Part shown: one piece after another, positions 28,565-38,000 of the stretch
How the letters are laid out: each line of letters starts with the position of its first letter
Numbering within the stretch: position 1 is the first letter of the stretch
DNA from: [Candidatus Thermochlorobacteriaceae] bacterium GBChlB
Lineage (GTDB): Bacteria > Bacteroidota > Chlorobiia > Chlorobiales > Thermochlorobacteraceae
Assembly: GCA_000724175.1 (NCBI GenBank)
Contig: JPGV01000033.1
Coordinates: 1 to 51,504, forward strand
Reading direction: 5' to 3'
DNA: 51,504 bases
Position numbers and translations under genes: made by a program
Notes under the pieces: model-generated
What the model was told of the DNA's origin: nothing
Databases searched by the model: none
What the model saw: the letters and a program-made list of their open reading frames with translations, nothing else

Positions 28565-28607
28565 CGGTGATACGATGGCGGAGTTTGACCATTCTCTGGC
28601 TGCTGCC

Positions 28608-29426
28608 TCACTTTGAGTTCAGCTTGAAGGCAATCGGAATGACCATCCAGACCTTGACAGGTCTGCCGTTTTGAATGCCGGGCGAGTAGCTGGATTGCAT
28701 CACGGAGGCAATTGCCGCTTCGTCGAAGACGTCGGTTCCCGGGTTTTTCATAATTGTGGCTTTGACCGGTTTGCCGTCTTTGTCAATCAAGACTTTCAGC
28801 ACGACTCTGCCTTCCATGCCCGCTTTCCGTGCGATTTCGGGATAGACTGGGCGAATTTGGTTGATGAACTTCGGCTCTTGCTCAACCGCGACGAAATCCG
28901 GTGGATCTCCGTCTGATTCTTTTACTTCAACAGGGCCAGAACCGCCGCCGCCCATGGTAATTGGTTTGGCGTCGGCAAGGCCGGTGGTATCGTCGCCGGT
29001 TGTTACGCCTTTTTCAATCATCTTTTTGAGGTCTTCTTGCGTTTTGACCGTTTTGTTCGGCGGCGCTTCTTCATCTTTTACTTTTTTGACTTCGCCGACG
29101 TCGGGCGCTTGCGGCGGTTTGACTGCTGCTGGCGGCGGCGGCGGCGGTTGGTTTTGGTCCATCGGCGGCGGCGGTTGCAGGTCGTTGATGCTGGTGATTT
29201 GCCGCGCGACGGGGGCATCGTCTTCCTCATTGGTTTTCAGCAACTCTTTGATGAAGCCGTAGCTTAGATAGAGAACGAACACTCCAATAAAAATAGACGC
29301 AGAGATGGCGACGCCGCGCGCCATAAAGTTGTGCCGTTCTTTGCGCAGCACGAGATTTCCGTAGTCAATATGGCGGAACTTCTCGGTGTCCAAGTAATCA
29401 AGCTGAATAAAGCCTTTTTGCTCCAT
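28608..29426 (-). CDS. tonB: TonB-family energy transducer
   Basis: The 272-residue protein has a cytoplasmic N-terminus, one transmembrane span (~36-60), a proline-rich periplasmic linker (PPPP stretches ~82-105), and a C-terminal TonB domain (~190-268) with the usual RPVYPEIARKAGMEGRVVLKVLIDKDG and FDEAAIASVMQSSYSPGIQNGRPVKVW features. TonB passes proton-motive energy from ExbB-ExbD to outer-membrane receptors. It is the last gene of the exbB-exbD-exbD-tonB series, 42 bp after the second exbD, with a GGAGG ribosome site about 10 bp before its ATG. No TonB-dependent receptor gene is in the window. Confidence 0.94.
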   Translation of the reverse strand: MEQKGFIQLDYLDTEKFRHIDYGNLVLRKERHNFMARGVAISASIFIGVFVLYLSYGFIKELLKTNEEDDAPVARQITSINDLQPPPPMDQNQPPPPPPAAVKPPQAPDVGEVKKVKDEEAPPNKTVKTQEDLKKMIEKGVTTGDDTTGLADAKPITMGGGGSGPVEVKESDGDPPDFVAVEQEPKFINQIRPVYPEIARKAGMEGRVVLKVLIDKDGKPVKATIMKNPGTDVFDEAAIASVMQSSYSPGIQNGRPVKVWMVIPIAFKLNSK

Positions 29427-29468
29427 ATCGCATGTTCCTCCGTTATTACGAATTGGGTCGTTTCAATT

Positions 29469-30053
29469 TTATTGCGGATTTGCCACTGGCGCTGGTGTTG
29501 CCGCACCAAGTTTCTGGATTTCTTCTCGGTCGGCGTCGGTGAATGGCGCAAGACTGAACCGATTGACCTTCATCAGGTTGAGTTCATCAATGATGTCGAC
29601 CATGTTTCGGTATTTCGCCGTTTTGTCGAATTTCAACACAACGACCATGACATCGTCATTGACGCGGGCGCGAACTTTTTCTTTTTCGCCCATGATGAGT
29701 TCTTTGAACTTTTTGCTGATGGTTGGCTTATCGCCGCCTGTTTCATAGAGTTCAAACGGAATCGGGGGCTCGAAGCCGATGTTCCAATATGCTTTGTTGC
29801 CTTCGGTCATGCGAAGCGTAAAGATGTTCGATGCAGCCACTTCCACGTCTTTCATCTCTTGCGACGGAAGGTTGATTTCCATCGTATTGGGTTTCGAGAA
29901 CGTGGTGGTAAGCATAAAGAACGTCAGCAAAAGAAACGCGACATCGACCATTGGTGTCATGTCCAAACTGAACCCCATGCGTTTCGTTTTTCTCTTTTTG
30001 CCTTTTTTCGCGCGCGAACTGGATTGTTCCGGTGCGCCTACGCCGCCGCCCAT
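29469..30053 (-). CDS. exbD: ExbD/TolR-family biopolymer transport protein (second copy)
   Basis: This 194-residue ExbD/TolR protein has a basic N-terminus (AKKGKKRKTKRMGFSLDMTPMVDVAFLLLTFF), a single membrane span with the proton-conducting Asp in the TPMVDVAFLLL motif, and a periplasmic domain. Compared with the first ExbD it has a longer N-terminal Gly/Ser/Lys tail and an insertion around 85-110 mentioning aromatic and Pro residues, and ends in an Ala/Pro tail. Two different ExbDs in tandem are common in Bacteroidota and may form a mixed dimer. It lies 36 bp after the first exbD. Confidence 0.93.
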   Translation of the reverse strand: MGGGVGAPEQSSSRAKKGKKRKTKRMGFSLDMTPMVDVAFLLLTFFMLTTTFSKPNTMEINLPSQEMKDVEVAASNIFTLRMTEGNKAYWNIGFEPPIPFELYETGGDKPTISKKFKELIMGEKEKVRARVNDDVMVVVLKFDKTAKYRNMVDIIDELNLMKVNRFSLAPFTDADREEIQKLGAATPAPVANPQ

Positions 30054-30089
30054 AGTATTTTTCGTTTAGAGATTGATTGTTCTATTCTG

Positions 30090-30647
30090 CTATTCTGCCG
30101 GTTTAGCTTCCATACTCGTAATGAGATTGAAAGTCGGCATATTTGTTTTCTTGAATGTTTGCATCACCATCTCGACCGTCTCGTAATTTGCGTTCATATC
30201 CGCTTTGATAACGGGGCGCAAACTCGGGTTCGAGAGCCGTGCATCAATGACGAGCCGTTCCAAATTTTCTGCCACTTGCTTCATGTCGTTGCCTCTGACG
30301 GGCGTGCCTTCCGCCAATCGGAATTTTTTAAGCGAGTCCTCTATCGCGCCCGCCCCTAAGCCCGCAGATTCAAGCGATTTGCGAATAGTTTTGGCGAACA
30401 TGGCTTCGCGCGTTGGCTGTGCGTCGACGCCGATAAAGACTTCACTTTTTTCGCCGATGACGACCATCAAGATGTCCTTATCGGGCAACTTGCGGTCGGC
30501 AGTGGCGTTAGGCAAATCGATTTTCGCCAGTTCCGGCGGCTTAAACTGCGTGGTGAGCATGAAGAACGTCAGGAGCAGGAACGCAACGTCGACCATCGGC
30601 GTCATATCCAACTTAAATCCAACGCGCTTCGATTTAACTTTCGACAT
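30090..30647 (-). CDS. exbD: ExbD/TolR-family biopolymer transport protein (first copy)
   Basis: This 185-residue protein shares the KRVGFKLDMTPMVDVAFLLL start with its neighbour, including the membrane-embedded Asp needed for proton use. The periplasmic part shows a typical ExbD fold region (DKDILMVVIGEKSEVFIG; LRPVIKADMNANYETVEMVM). With ExbB it should form the proton channel that drives TonB. It begins 20 bp after exbB. The segment ~90-125 is longer than in E. coli ExbD. Confidence 0.93.
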   Translation of the reverse strand: MSKVKSKRVGFKLDMTPMVDVAFLLLTFFMLTTQFKPPELAKIDLPNATADRKLPDKDILMVVIGEKSEVFIGVDAQPTREAMFAKTIRKSLESAGLGAGAIEDSLKKFRLAEGTPVRGNDMKQVAENLERLVIDARLSNPSLRPVIKADMNANYETVEMVMQTFKKTNMPTFNLITSMEAKPAE

Positions 30648-30667
30648 ACCTTTTTCCCGTTTTGAAA

Positions 30668-31420
30668 TTACGCGATTCTTTCGTCCTTGACAGCAAGCGT
30701 TTGGACGATATAGAATGCGGCTTCATCAATTTGATACGTGAAACTGTCAATGCGTTTGGTGAAGACGTTGTAAGCAATAATGGCGAAGATACCTGCGCTG
30801 ATGCCGCCTGCCGTATTGAAGAGCGCTTCCGAGATGCCACGCGAGAGGCCGACCGCGTCGGGTGCGCCGCCCGTTGCAAGTGCCGCGAAGGCGCGAATCA
30901 TTCCGATAACTGTCCCGAGCAACCCAATCATCGTCGAGGTTGAGGCGATGGTCGAGAGCGCCACGAGGTTTTCTTCGAGAAGCGGCATTTCCATCATTGT
31001 GGCTTCTTCCATTGCTTTTTGCAATTCGGCGGTGCGTTTATCGGGGTCAGTAATGCGGCGTGCAACCAGGGTCTTGTATTTGTCCAACCCAGCGCGAATG
31101 ACCGCAGCAAGCGAGCTCTTGTGGTCGTTGCATTTTTCAATGGCGGCATCAATGCGGCCGGCTTCGATTTCCTGCTCAACTTCCTTAATGAAGGTTGAAA
31201 TCGCGCCTTTTCCTTGTGCCTTGCCGAGCGCAATCGTGCGTTCAATCACGTAAGCAGCAATCATAATGAGCAGTGCAATCAGCACGCCGACAAGCGGTCC
31301 GCCTTCATGAAGCGCATGGAAGGTAGATTCCTTTGGTTGCGTGCCGAACCAGACCCAAAATGCAATCCCGATGACGAGCGCAACAATCAGCAATATCAAG
31401 GTGAAAGTCCCCTGTTTCAT
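30668..31420 (-). CDS. exbB: ExbB/TolQ/MotA-family proton channel protein
   Basis: The 250-residue protein has three membrane regions: an N-terminal span (~5-25), a second (~43-62, GVLIALLIMIAAYVIERTIAL) and the conserved pair near the C-terminus (LSTIASTSTMIGLLGTVIGMIRAF and the GISEALFNTAGGISAGIFAIIAYN stretch), typical of ExbB/TolQ. It forms the pentameric stator around ExbD. It is first in the operon, and the 5' leader contains a likely promoter ~65 bp upstream. Confidence 0.95.
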   Translation of the reverse strand: MKQGTFTLILLIVALVIGIAFWVWFGTQPKESTFHALHEGGPLVGVLIALLIMIAAYVIERTIALGKAQGKGAISTFIKEVEQEIEAGRIDAAIEKCNDHKSSLAAVIRAGLDKYKTLVARRITDPDKRTAELQKAMEEATMMEMPLLEENLVALSTIASTSTMIGLLGTVIGMIRAFAALATGGAPDAVGLSRGISEALFNTAGGISAGIFAIIAYNVFTKRIDSFTYQIDEAAFYIVQTLAVKDERIA

Positions 31421-31481
31421 AAAATTGTGTAGTTTTTAAGTATGTGTTTGTGTGAAAACTGCCGCTTTGTTGTTTGAACGA

Positions 31482-31509
31482 CAAGTATACGAAAAATTAG
31501 AATAATCAA
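31482..31509 (-). promoter_or_regulatory. Candidate promoter of the exbB operon
   Basis: On the minus strand TTG, 17 bases, then TATACTTG, 62 bp before the exbB ATG in an AT-rich stretch. It fits the Bacteroidota TTG-N17-23-TAnnTTTG layout with one mismatch in the -7 box; the same TATACT could also serve as a sigma-70-like -10. Confidence 0.4.
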
Positions 31510-31710
31510 AAACTCTTTAAACGTTTCTTAATGCGCGTCTTGCTTTCACCTAAAAAACTTAGGCGTGTTGCTTGGCGATTCGTCGGAACACTTTTCTTGG
31601 CGCGCCTCGGCGACGGAGTCGTCTGCGCAGCGCCCTGACGCTTAGGCCACTGGTCAAACAACCTTGCCTACTTTTACGATAAACTTACATAAGCAGCGCG
31701 GATCGCCCAA

Positions 31711-31734
31711 AAACCCTTGTCAGCACAAGGGTTT
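31711..31734 (-). terminator. Intrinsic terminator of the hrcA-grpE-dnaJ operon
   Basis: AAACCCTTGT and ACAAGGGTTT form a perfect 10-bp stem with a 4-nt loop. On the minus strand the stem continues into TTTTTGGGC, giving a short T-tract. It lies 21 bp past the dnaJ stop. Confidence 0.78.
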
Positions 31735-31754
31735 TCCGACGACGTCCGCAAAGT

Positions 31755-32906
31755 TTATCCAAAAATATCTTTGGCTTTATCGAAAAAGTTTTTGCCATTT
31801 TTGTTCGGCGAAATGTTCTCCGACTTTTGCAGTTGCTTCAAGAGTTCTCTTTCGCTGGCGGACAGTTTGGTTGGAATGTGGATATTGACGCGCACGATTT
31901 CGTCGCCGTTGCCGTAACCATTGAGATGCGGAATGCCTTTGCCTTGCAAACGAATTGTTTTGCCAGCTTGTGTGCCCGCTGGAATGTCAATGGTTTCTCT
32001 GCCGTCAAGCGTTGGCACATCGACTTTGACGCCGAGCGCAGCGTCGGGGAAACCGACAAACAAGTTGTATAAAATGTCGTCCTCTTTGCGCGTGAAGTAT
32101 TGATGCGGCGCTTCTTCGATGACGACGAGCAAATCGCCTGCCGACCCGCCGCGCACGCCTGCGTTTCCCTGTCCACGCAGCGGAATGTAGTTACCTTCAG
32201 CGACGCCTGCGGGAATGTTGACCTTAATGGTTACCTCTCCTTGCACTCTGCCCTCGCCCTGACATGTCGCGCATTTATCTTTGATGATGCGCCCTTCTCC
32301 TTGACAGGTCGGACAGGTCGAGACGCTGACGAACTGCCCGAACATCGTGCGCGAGACTTGGCGCACTTCGCCTGTGCCTTGACACGTCGGGCATACATCA
32401 TACTGTTTGGTTTTTGAGCCAGACCCGCCGCATGTCTCGCACTTAATTTGCTTTTTAATTTTGAGCGTTTTTTCGACGCCTGTGGCGATTTCTTCGAGCG
32501 TCAGTTTGAGCTTGATTTTCAGGTCGGAGCCCGGCACGCCTTGGCTGCGTTGGCGTTGGCGGGTGCGTCCGCCAAATGACTCCTCGAATTGTGTGCCGCC
32601 GAAAATGTCGCCGAAGGCGCTGAAAATGTCGCTCATGTCTCTGCCTGCAAACGGATTGCCGCCGTCCGACGCTGCCGATGTGCCAACGCCTGCATGTCCG
32701 AATTGGTCGTATCGACGACGCTTTTCGTCGTTTGAGAGAACTTCGTATGCTTCGTTGATTTCTTTAAATTTCTCTTCGGCTTCTTTGTTGCCCGGATTGC
32801 GGTCAGGGTGATACTGCATTGCCAGTTTGCGGTAAGACCTTTTCACGTCGTCTGAGCTTGCGCCGCGTTTGATGCCGAGAACGTCGTAGTAGTCGCGTTT
32901 TGCCAT
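31755..32906 (-). CDS. dnaJ: Chaperone protein DnaJ
   Basis: This is a full-length 383-residue Hsp40 that delivers unfolded proteins to DnaK and stimulates its ATPase. It has the J-domain with HPD ([10 protein letters not shown], ~30-40), a Gly/Phe region, four zinc-binding CxxCxGxG motifs ([32 protein letters not shown], ~150-220), and the C-terminal peptide-binding domains. The ATG at 32906 ([11 protein letters not shown]) matches the family's start; a start five codons earlier is less likely. It follows grpE by 162 bp on the same strand. dnaK is not in this cluster. Confidence 0.97.
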   Translation of the reverse strand: MAKRDYYDVLGIKRGASSDDVKRSYRKLAMQYHPDRNPGNKEAEEKFKEINEAYEVLSNDEKRRRYDQFGHAGVGTSAASDGGNPFAGRDMSDIFSAFGDIFGGTQFEESFGGRTRQRQRSQGVPGSDLKIKLKLTLEEIATGVEKTLKIKKQIKCETCGGSGSKTKQYDVCPTCQGTGEVRQVSRTMFGQFVSVSTCPTCQGEGRIIKDKCATCQGEGRVQGEVTIKVNIPAGVAEGNYIPLRGQGNAGVRGGSAGDLLVVIEEAPHQYFTRKEDDILYNLFVGFPDAALGVKVDVPTLDGRETIDIPAGTQAGKTIRLQGKGIPHLNGYGNGDEIVRVNIHIPTKLSASERELLKQLQKSENISPNKNGKNFFDKAKDIFG

Positions 32907-33068
32907 TTTTGTTTTGACCATAATTTTGCGCCTCCAAAATTTTCACCTCAATTTCAGAATCGCTTTACGAACAGATGTTAAAAAAAGTTGATTTCGTCGC
33001 GCGCCGTTGCGGCGTCGCAGAAACCGCTTATGCCGACCTGTGATAAGTAACTTGTCGCGTTGCTGTGG

Positions 33069-33647
33069 TCATTCTGCTTCTTTGGCAATAACCACTTTTG
33101 CGTGCCTGATGACATCATCGTGCATCGTGTAGCCCGCCTCAAACTCCTCAATGATGGTATCAGGGGCGACGTCCGATTTCGGCACTTGCGTCAAGGCTTC
33201 GTGAAAATTGACATCAAATTTTTTGCCGAGCGCCTCGATTCTTTTCACACCGCGTTGCTCCAAAGTTTTGAGCAATTTCTGATGCACCAGCTTGACACCG
33301 TCGACATAGATTTTCGCGTCGGGATTGCCCTCTAAAAATTTATCTGCGTTTTTGATGACGCGCTCTAAGTCATCAAGGTTCGGCAGCAGGGCTTTAATGA
33401 GTCCCTTTTCGGCGAACTTCAAATACGCCGCCGCTTCTTTTTCTTTTTGGCGACGGAAGTTCTCGAAATCGGCAGCTTTGCGGTAGAGCTGGTCTTTGAA
33501 CGCATCGCGTTCTTTTTCAAGTTCGGCGATAATTTCTTCAAGCGTTTTTTCTTTGACATCCTGCGCCACATCGGCGGTTGTCTCGACGGGCTGCTGCGCG
33601 TTGAGTGCTTCTTGATTAAGTCCTTCTTGGTTGAGTTCTTCTTGCAT
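33069..33647 (-). CDS. grpE: Nucleotide exchange factor GrpE
   Basis: The 192-residue protein has the long N-terminal coiled coil (~35-85), the four-helix region LLPNLDDLERVIKNA and the C-terminal beta domain closing with the family motif KSDVAPDTIIEEFEAGYTMHDDVIRHAKVVIAK. GrpE releases ADP from DnaK. The ATG at 33647 was chosen because the longer frame would begin with a TTG two bases after the hrcA stop. It lies 34 bp downstream of hrcA. Confidence 0.95.
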   Translation of the reverse strand: MQEELNQEGLNQEALNAQQPVETTADVAQDVKEKTLEEIIAELEKERDAFKDQLYRKAADFENFRRQKEKEAAAYLKFAEKGLIKALLPNLDDLERVIKNADKFLEGNPDAKIYVDGVKLVHQKLLKTLEQRGVKRIEALGKKFDVNFHEALTQVPKSDVAPDTIIEEFEAGYTMHDDVIRHAKVVIAKEAE

Positions 33648-33681
33648 AGCTTTCTGTTTAGAAAAGGTTTTAAACTTCAAG

Positions 33682-34743
33682 TTATAGTTGAGTCAGCGCA
33701 CCCGATAAACTTTTGGCGACATAGTCGATGACGCGGACGATTTTGCCGTAATCCATGCGCGTTGGACCAATGACGCCGACCGTGCCGACCGCATTGCCGA
33801 CGCTATACTGCGCCGTGATAATGCTGCAATCTCGGATTTTGCTCTCTTGATTTTCCTTGCCAATTCGAATCGTTACGCCGTCCACCGCCTCGACGACTTC
33901 CAACGGTTGGCGCGACTCTTCCAAGAGATGCACAATGACATTTTCATTTTCAATCAGCTCGATGATGCCGCGAATTTTCTCGCGCGTTTCAAATTCGGGA
34001 TGCTCGAAAATGTTTTCTGTTCCCGCAATGTGCAAGCGCTCTGTTTCGGGCGGTTCGTCGAAGAGCCGCTCGGTTGATTCGACGAAGAGCCGAATCAAGC
34101 CCGTTTCATCGCTGTAATCGGCGACACGCTCGGCGAAGGTTTGCCTGATTTCTTCAAGCGTCAGCCCTGAGAGCCGCTCGTTGAGCACTTGTGCGAGCAG
34201 GTCGAGATGCTGTCGCGGAATTTCGGAATTTACCTCGAGCATAATGGTTTTGACGAGTCCCGATTGAATCGAGATAATCACCATCACTTTGCTCGACGAG
34301 AGCGGCACGATGTCCAATTTTTCAAAGATGCCCTTCGAGAGCTTCGGCGAGAGCGCGATGCTGATTTGCTTCGAGAGCTTGCCGAGAATTTTCGACGACT
34401 CGCGCAACACTTCGTCCGAGGTCGGCGCGGTTGCGGCAAGTTGCAAAATGTTTTGGTCGATTTTCAGCCGTTCGCTCTGCGAAAGCGCGCCGATGCGCAT
34501 CATGGTATTGACATAAAACCGATAGCCTTTGTCGGTCGGCACCCGTCCCGCCGATGTGTGCGGATGCGTGATGTAGCCCTCGTCTTCAAGGTCAGCCATG
34601 ACATTGCGGATGGTCGCATCGGAGAGCCCCAAATCACAACGCTTCGCAAGAAAACGCGAGCCAACGGGCGTCGCCGTCAGAATGAAATTCCGAATAATCA
34701 GCTCGAGAATTTCTTTTTCTCGGTCGTTGAGTTCTCGCGGCAT
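33682..34743 (-). CDS. hrcA: Heat-inducible transcription repressor HrcA
   Basis: HrcA normally represses chaperone operons by binding CIRCE elements. The 353-residue protein shows the N-terminal winged-helix region (LNDREKEILELIIRNFI ... GLSDATIRNVMADLEDEGYI ... HTSAGRVPTDKGYRFYV) and the GAF-like C-terminal domain (VGVIGPTRMDYGKIVRVIDYV). It is first in the hrcA-grpE-dnaJ series. No complete CIRCE (TTAGCACTC-N9-GAGTGCTAA) is visible upstream; there is one GCACTC half-site only. A sigma-70-like promoter abuts the start codon. Confidence 0.96.
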   Translation of the reverse strand: MPRELNDREKEILELIIRNFILTATPVGSRFLAKRCDLGLSDATIRNVMADLEDEGYITHPHTSAGRVPTDKGYRFYVNTMMRIGALSQSERLKIDQNILQLAATAPTSDEVLRESSKILGKLSKQISIALSPKLSKGIFEKLDIVPLSSSKVMVIISIQSGLVKTIMLEVNSEIPRQHLDLLAQVLNERLSGLTLEEIRQTFAERVADYSDETGLIRLFVESTERLFDEPPETERLHIAGTENIFEHPEFETREKIRGIIELIENENVIVHLLEESRQPLEVVEAVDGVTIRIGKENQESKIRDCSIITAQYSVGNAVGTVGVIGPTRMDYGKIVRVIDYVAKSLSGALTQL

Positions 34744-34751
34744 GATGTGCG

Positions 34752-34779
34752 ATTACAGTTTAATTATCGAGTTTGTCAA
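34752..34779 (-). promoter_or_regulatory. Candidate sigma-70-type promoter of hrcA
   Basis: On the minus strand TTGACA, 16 bases, TGTAAT. The -10 box ends only 8 bp before the hrcA ATG, so transcription from it would give an almost leaderless mRNA; no Shine-Dalgarno sequence is visible there. Confidence 0.4.
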
Positions 34780-34810
34780 ACTTCGTGCCGATTCGCTCTG
34801 CTTGTAACGT

Positions 34811-34849
34811 TGTCAGTGCCGTCGGACGTTTCCGCCCGACAGACTGACA
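34811..34849. other. Imperfect 39-bp palindrome upstream of hrcA
   Basis: TGTCAG-tgcc-GTCGG ... CCGAC-aga-CTGACA forms two nested stems with a 10-nt loop, 68 bp upstream of hrcA. It could be an operator or an mRNA hairpin; it is not a CIRCE. Confidence 0.4.
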
Positions 34850-34949
34850 GGAGTGCGACAAAATGTTCGGTCGACTCCATTTTTCCACGTTACATGTAAA
34901 ATCTTTACTTCCGATTCTTCATTGTCGTCTCGAAACAGATGAAAATACA

Positions 34950-34979
34950 AAAGGCGAGCCTCGTTTGAAACTCGCCTTT
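34950..34979 (-). terminator. Intrinsic terminator of the VPS10-like gene
   Basis: AAAGGCGAG and CTCGCCTTT form a 9-bp stem. On the minus strand it runs into TTTTGTATTTT. It lies 27 bp past the stop codon. Confidence 0.75.
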
Positions 34980-35005
34980 GCCTTCTTTACTTTTCGAGCC
35001 TATGG

Positions 35006-38000
35006 TTAGTTCTCGCCGACGGCGCTTTGCGGTTTCTGCTTTAGAATCACGCTTGGCACGCCTTTTTGTCTGACAAGGTCGTTGAACGCCGCCACATCTT
35101 TTTCAAGCACGGTTTTAAGCGACAATAGTTCTGCATCGATTTGGCGTGTGATGTCGTTGCGCACGGCAATCATCTGGTCGGTCGGTCGATAGTCGCCGCG
35201 TCCGGCAAGGCTGCCGACATAGCTCAATTTGTTGTTCAATCGAATCGGAAAATTCAATGGGTCTTGCCCACTTCGATTTTTCGTTTGGTACAAGGCTTCT
35301 TCAATCTTGGTTAATTTTTCCGTCAAGCCTTTTGCCGCATCAGCGATGTCCTTTGCGTCGTCTTTGCCCAAGCGTTTGGTCAGGGCACTCACTTGTGACT
35401 TGACTTCGCGGATTTGCTTAATCGCCTCGTGTGTCTCGGAGAGCTTATCGCGCACCGATATCACAAAGTCGAACTGCGCTTGCAAATCGGCTTGGGTCGA
35501 TTGCGCCCTTGGGTCTTTGAGCACGTCAAACACGACGGTTTGTGATTTGCCTTCGCAGGACAGCCGCGCTTTGTAAGCCCCCGGCACAACCAGCGGTCCT
35601 TGCGTGCCGCCGCCCCAGAGAATCAATCCGTCGAACTTTTCCGCGTCGGCGTGGCGCATATTCCAAGTAAAGACATTACAGCCAGCTTTGATGGGGTTCA
35701 ATTTGTCTTCGCGCTTGTCTGCCCTTGTGCTGAACTTGCGAATGAGCTTATCGCTTGCATCGAGGTATTCGAGCGTTACAGGCTTGGAGGTGTCGGGCGC
35801 GGTCTTGAAGTAGAAATAGGTTCTCACCCCTGCTTGTAAGTTTTCGCCCATGCCTTTCGGTGTCTTTTCGGGGCGAGAGCCGCTCATCCGATAGGTCGTG
35901 CGCGGCTTGTAGAGATGCATCTCGCTTTTGGCAACCTCGCTTGACAGTTCTCGAAGCGGCGAGATGTCGTCGATGAGCCAGAACGAGCGACCTTGCGTGG
36001 CAACAATTAAGTCGTTGTCTTTGATGGTCAAGTCTGTAATCGGCACAATGGGCAAGTTTAATTGAAAGCGTTTCCACTCGTCGCCGTCGTTGAACGAGAC
36101 ATACATGCCGCTTTCTGTGCCAGCAAAGAGCAAGCCTTTGCGTGCAGGGTCGCATCGAATTGCCCGCGTGAAATGCTCCTTGTCAATTCCCTTTGTGATT
36201 TTTTTCCATGTCTTGCCGTAGTCCGATGTTTTGTAGAGATACGGCGCGAAGTCGTCCGATTTGTAGCGCGTTGCAGCAATGTAGGCGCTGCCTCTTTCAT
36301 GCGGGTTGATGTCAATGCAATTAATCATCGACCAATCGGGCAGATCTTTCGGCGTGATGTTCGTCCATGTTTTTCCACCGTCGCGCGTGATATGCACCAG
36401 CCCGTCGTCGCTGCCCGTCCAAATCACGCCTTTTTCTTGGGGCGATTCGGCGGCGGCGAAAATCGTGCCGTAGTATTCGACGCTGGTGTTGTCTTTGGTA
36501 ATCGGACCGCCCGATGGGCCAAGTTTTGTTTTGTCATTGCGCGTCAGGTCTTGGCTGATGGCTTCCCATGATTGTCCCTCATTGGTAGTTTTGAATAAGA
36601 CGTTCGCGGCGGCATAGAGCGTGTTGGCGTCGTGCGGCGAGAAGAAAATCGGGAAGTTCCATTGAAAGCGGTATTTGAAATCTTCTGCGCCGTGTCCCAT
36701 TGGATTATCGGGATAGACATCAATCATGCGTTGCTCGTTGGTGGCGTGATTGACGCGCTCCAAGAGTCCATCGTATGAGCCTGCATAAACAATGTCGGGA
36801 TTTTGCGGGTGCGGCGCGATGTGTCCCGATTCGCCGCCGGCGGTTTCTTCCCAATCGCGTTCCGTAATTGCGGCGCCCTCGACGCGATGTCGAATCCGCA
36901 CCGTGCTGTTGTCTTGCTGCGCGCCGTAGATTCGATACGGGAATGAGTTGTCGGTCGTTACACGGTAGAACTGCGCTGTCGGTTGGTTGTGATACGTCGA
37001 CCAATTTTCGCCGCCATTGACCGAGACTTGCGCGCCGCCGTCGTCGCCGACAATCATGCGTTCAGGGTGGTTCGGGTCAATCCATAAATCGTGATGGTCG
37101 CCGTGTGGGGTTTGCAAGGTGGTGTAAGTTCTGCCGCCGTCTTTGGAGCGATGAAAATTCACGTTCATCACATAGACCATGTCCTCGTTTTTGGTGTCGG
37201 CGTAGATGCGCGTGTAATACCAAGCGCGTTGGCGGAGGTTGCGGTCTTCAGAGAGCTTTGTCCATTTTTTTCCGCCGTCGTCGGAGCGAAAGACGCCGCC
37301 ATCTTCGGCTTCGATAATCGCCCACACACGGTCAGGCTTGACGGGCGAGACCGTTACGCCAATAATGCCCAGCGTGCCTTTCGGCAGCCCGTCGTTTCGG
37401 GAAATGTTTTCCCACTTGTCGCCGCCATCGACGGATTTCCAAAGCCCAGAGCCTTCGCCGCCGCTTTCAAAAAGATGCGGTGAGCGGCGCACGCGCCACG
37501 TGCTTGCGTAAATGACGCGCGGGTTTGATGGGTCTAAAATCAAATCGACTGCGCCTGCGTCGTTACTGACGAACAGAATTTTCTCCCATGTCTTGCCGCC
37601 GTCTTTGGAGCGAAAGACGCCGCGTTCAGGGTTTGGACCGAATGCGTGTCCAATCGCGGCGACATAGACGAGGTCAGGATTTTTCGGGTGAATGCGAATG
37701 CGCGAGATGTGGCGCGTCTCTTCGAGTCCCATGGATTTCCATGTCTTGCCTGCGTCGGTAGATTTCCAGACGCCGTAGCCGTGCGAGACATTGCCGCGCA
37801 AGGTTTTTTCGCCGCCGCCCACGTAAATCACATTTGGGTCGTCGACGCTGACGGCAATGGCGCCGATAGAACCGCCGAAAAATCCGTCGGACATGTTCGT
37901 CCATGTTGCGCCAGCGTCAATGGTTTTCCAGACGCCGCCGCCTGTGCCGCCAAAGTAAAACACGTTGGGCTGACCGACGACGCCCGTTACCGCGCAAGAC

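Larger units (their letters stand above)
28159..28607. other. Gene-free gap with repeats and a terminator
   Basis: This 449-bp gap between convergent genes holds dispersed repeat units at 28236-28263 and 28326-28361 and an intrinsic terminator at 28542-28564. Short frames here encode only translated repeat sequence. Nothing else is recognisable in the AT-richer part 28380-28540. Confidence 0.7.
31421..31754. other. Gap between dnaJ and exbB: terminator and promoter only
   Basis: This 334-bp stretch contains the terminator of the upstream hrcA-grpE-dnaJ operon (31711-31734) and the candidate exbB promoter (31482-31509). The part 31540-31700 holds no frame, RNA cloverleaf or repeat that I can recognise. 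Confidence 0.6.

Noticed and set aside
29331-30359. A 342-codon + strand open frame across the exbD genes
   Set aside because: Antisense to two clear exbD genes and the tonB start, composition typical of a shadow frame.
31540-31710. Possible tRNA or small RNA in the dnaJ-exbB gap
   Set aside because: No cloverleaf with a CCA-compatible acceptor stem or TTCGANNC loop could be traced.
34800-34870. Possible CIRCE upstream of hrcA
   Set aside because: Only one half-site (GCACTC) is present, with no GAGTGC at the required 9-base spacing; the nearby palindrome has a different sequence.
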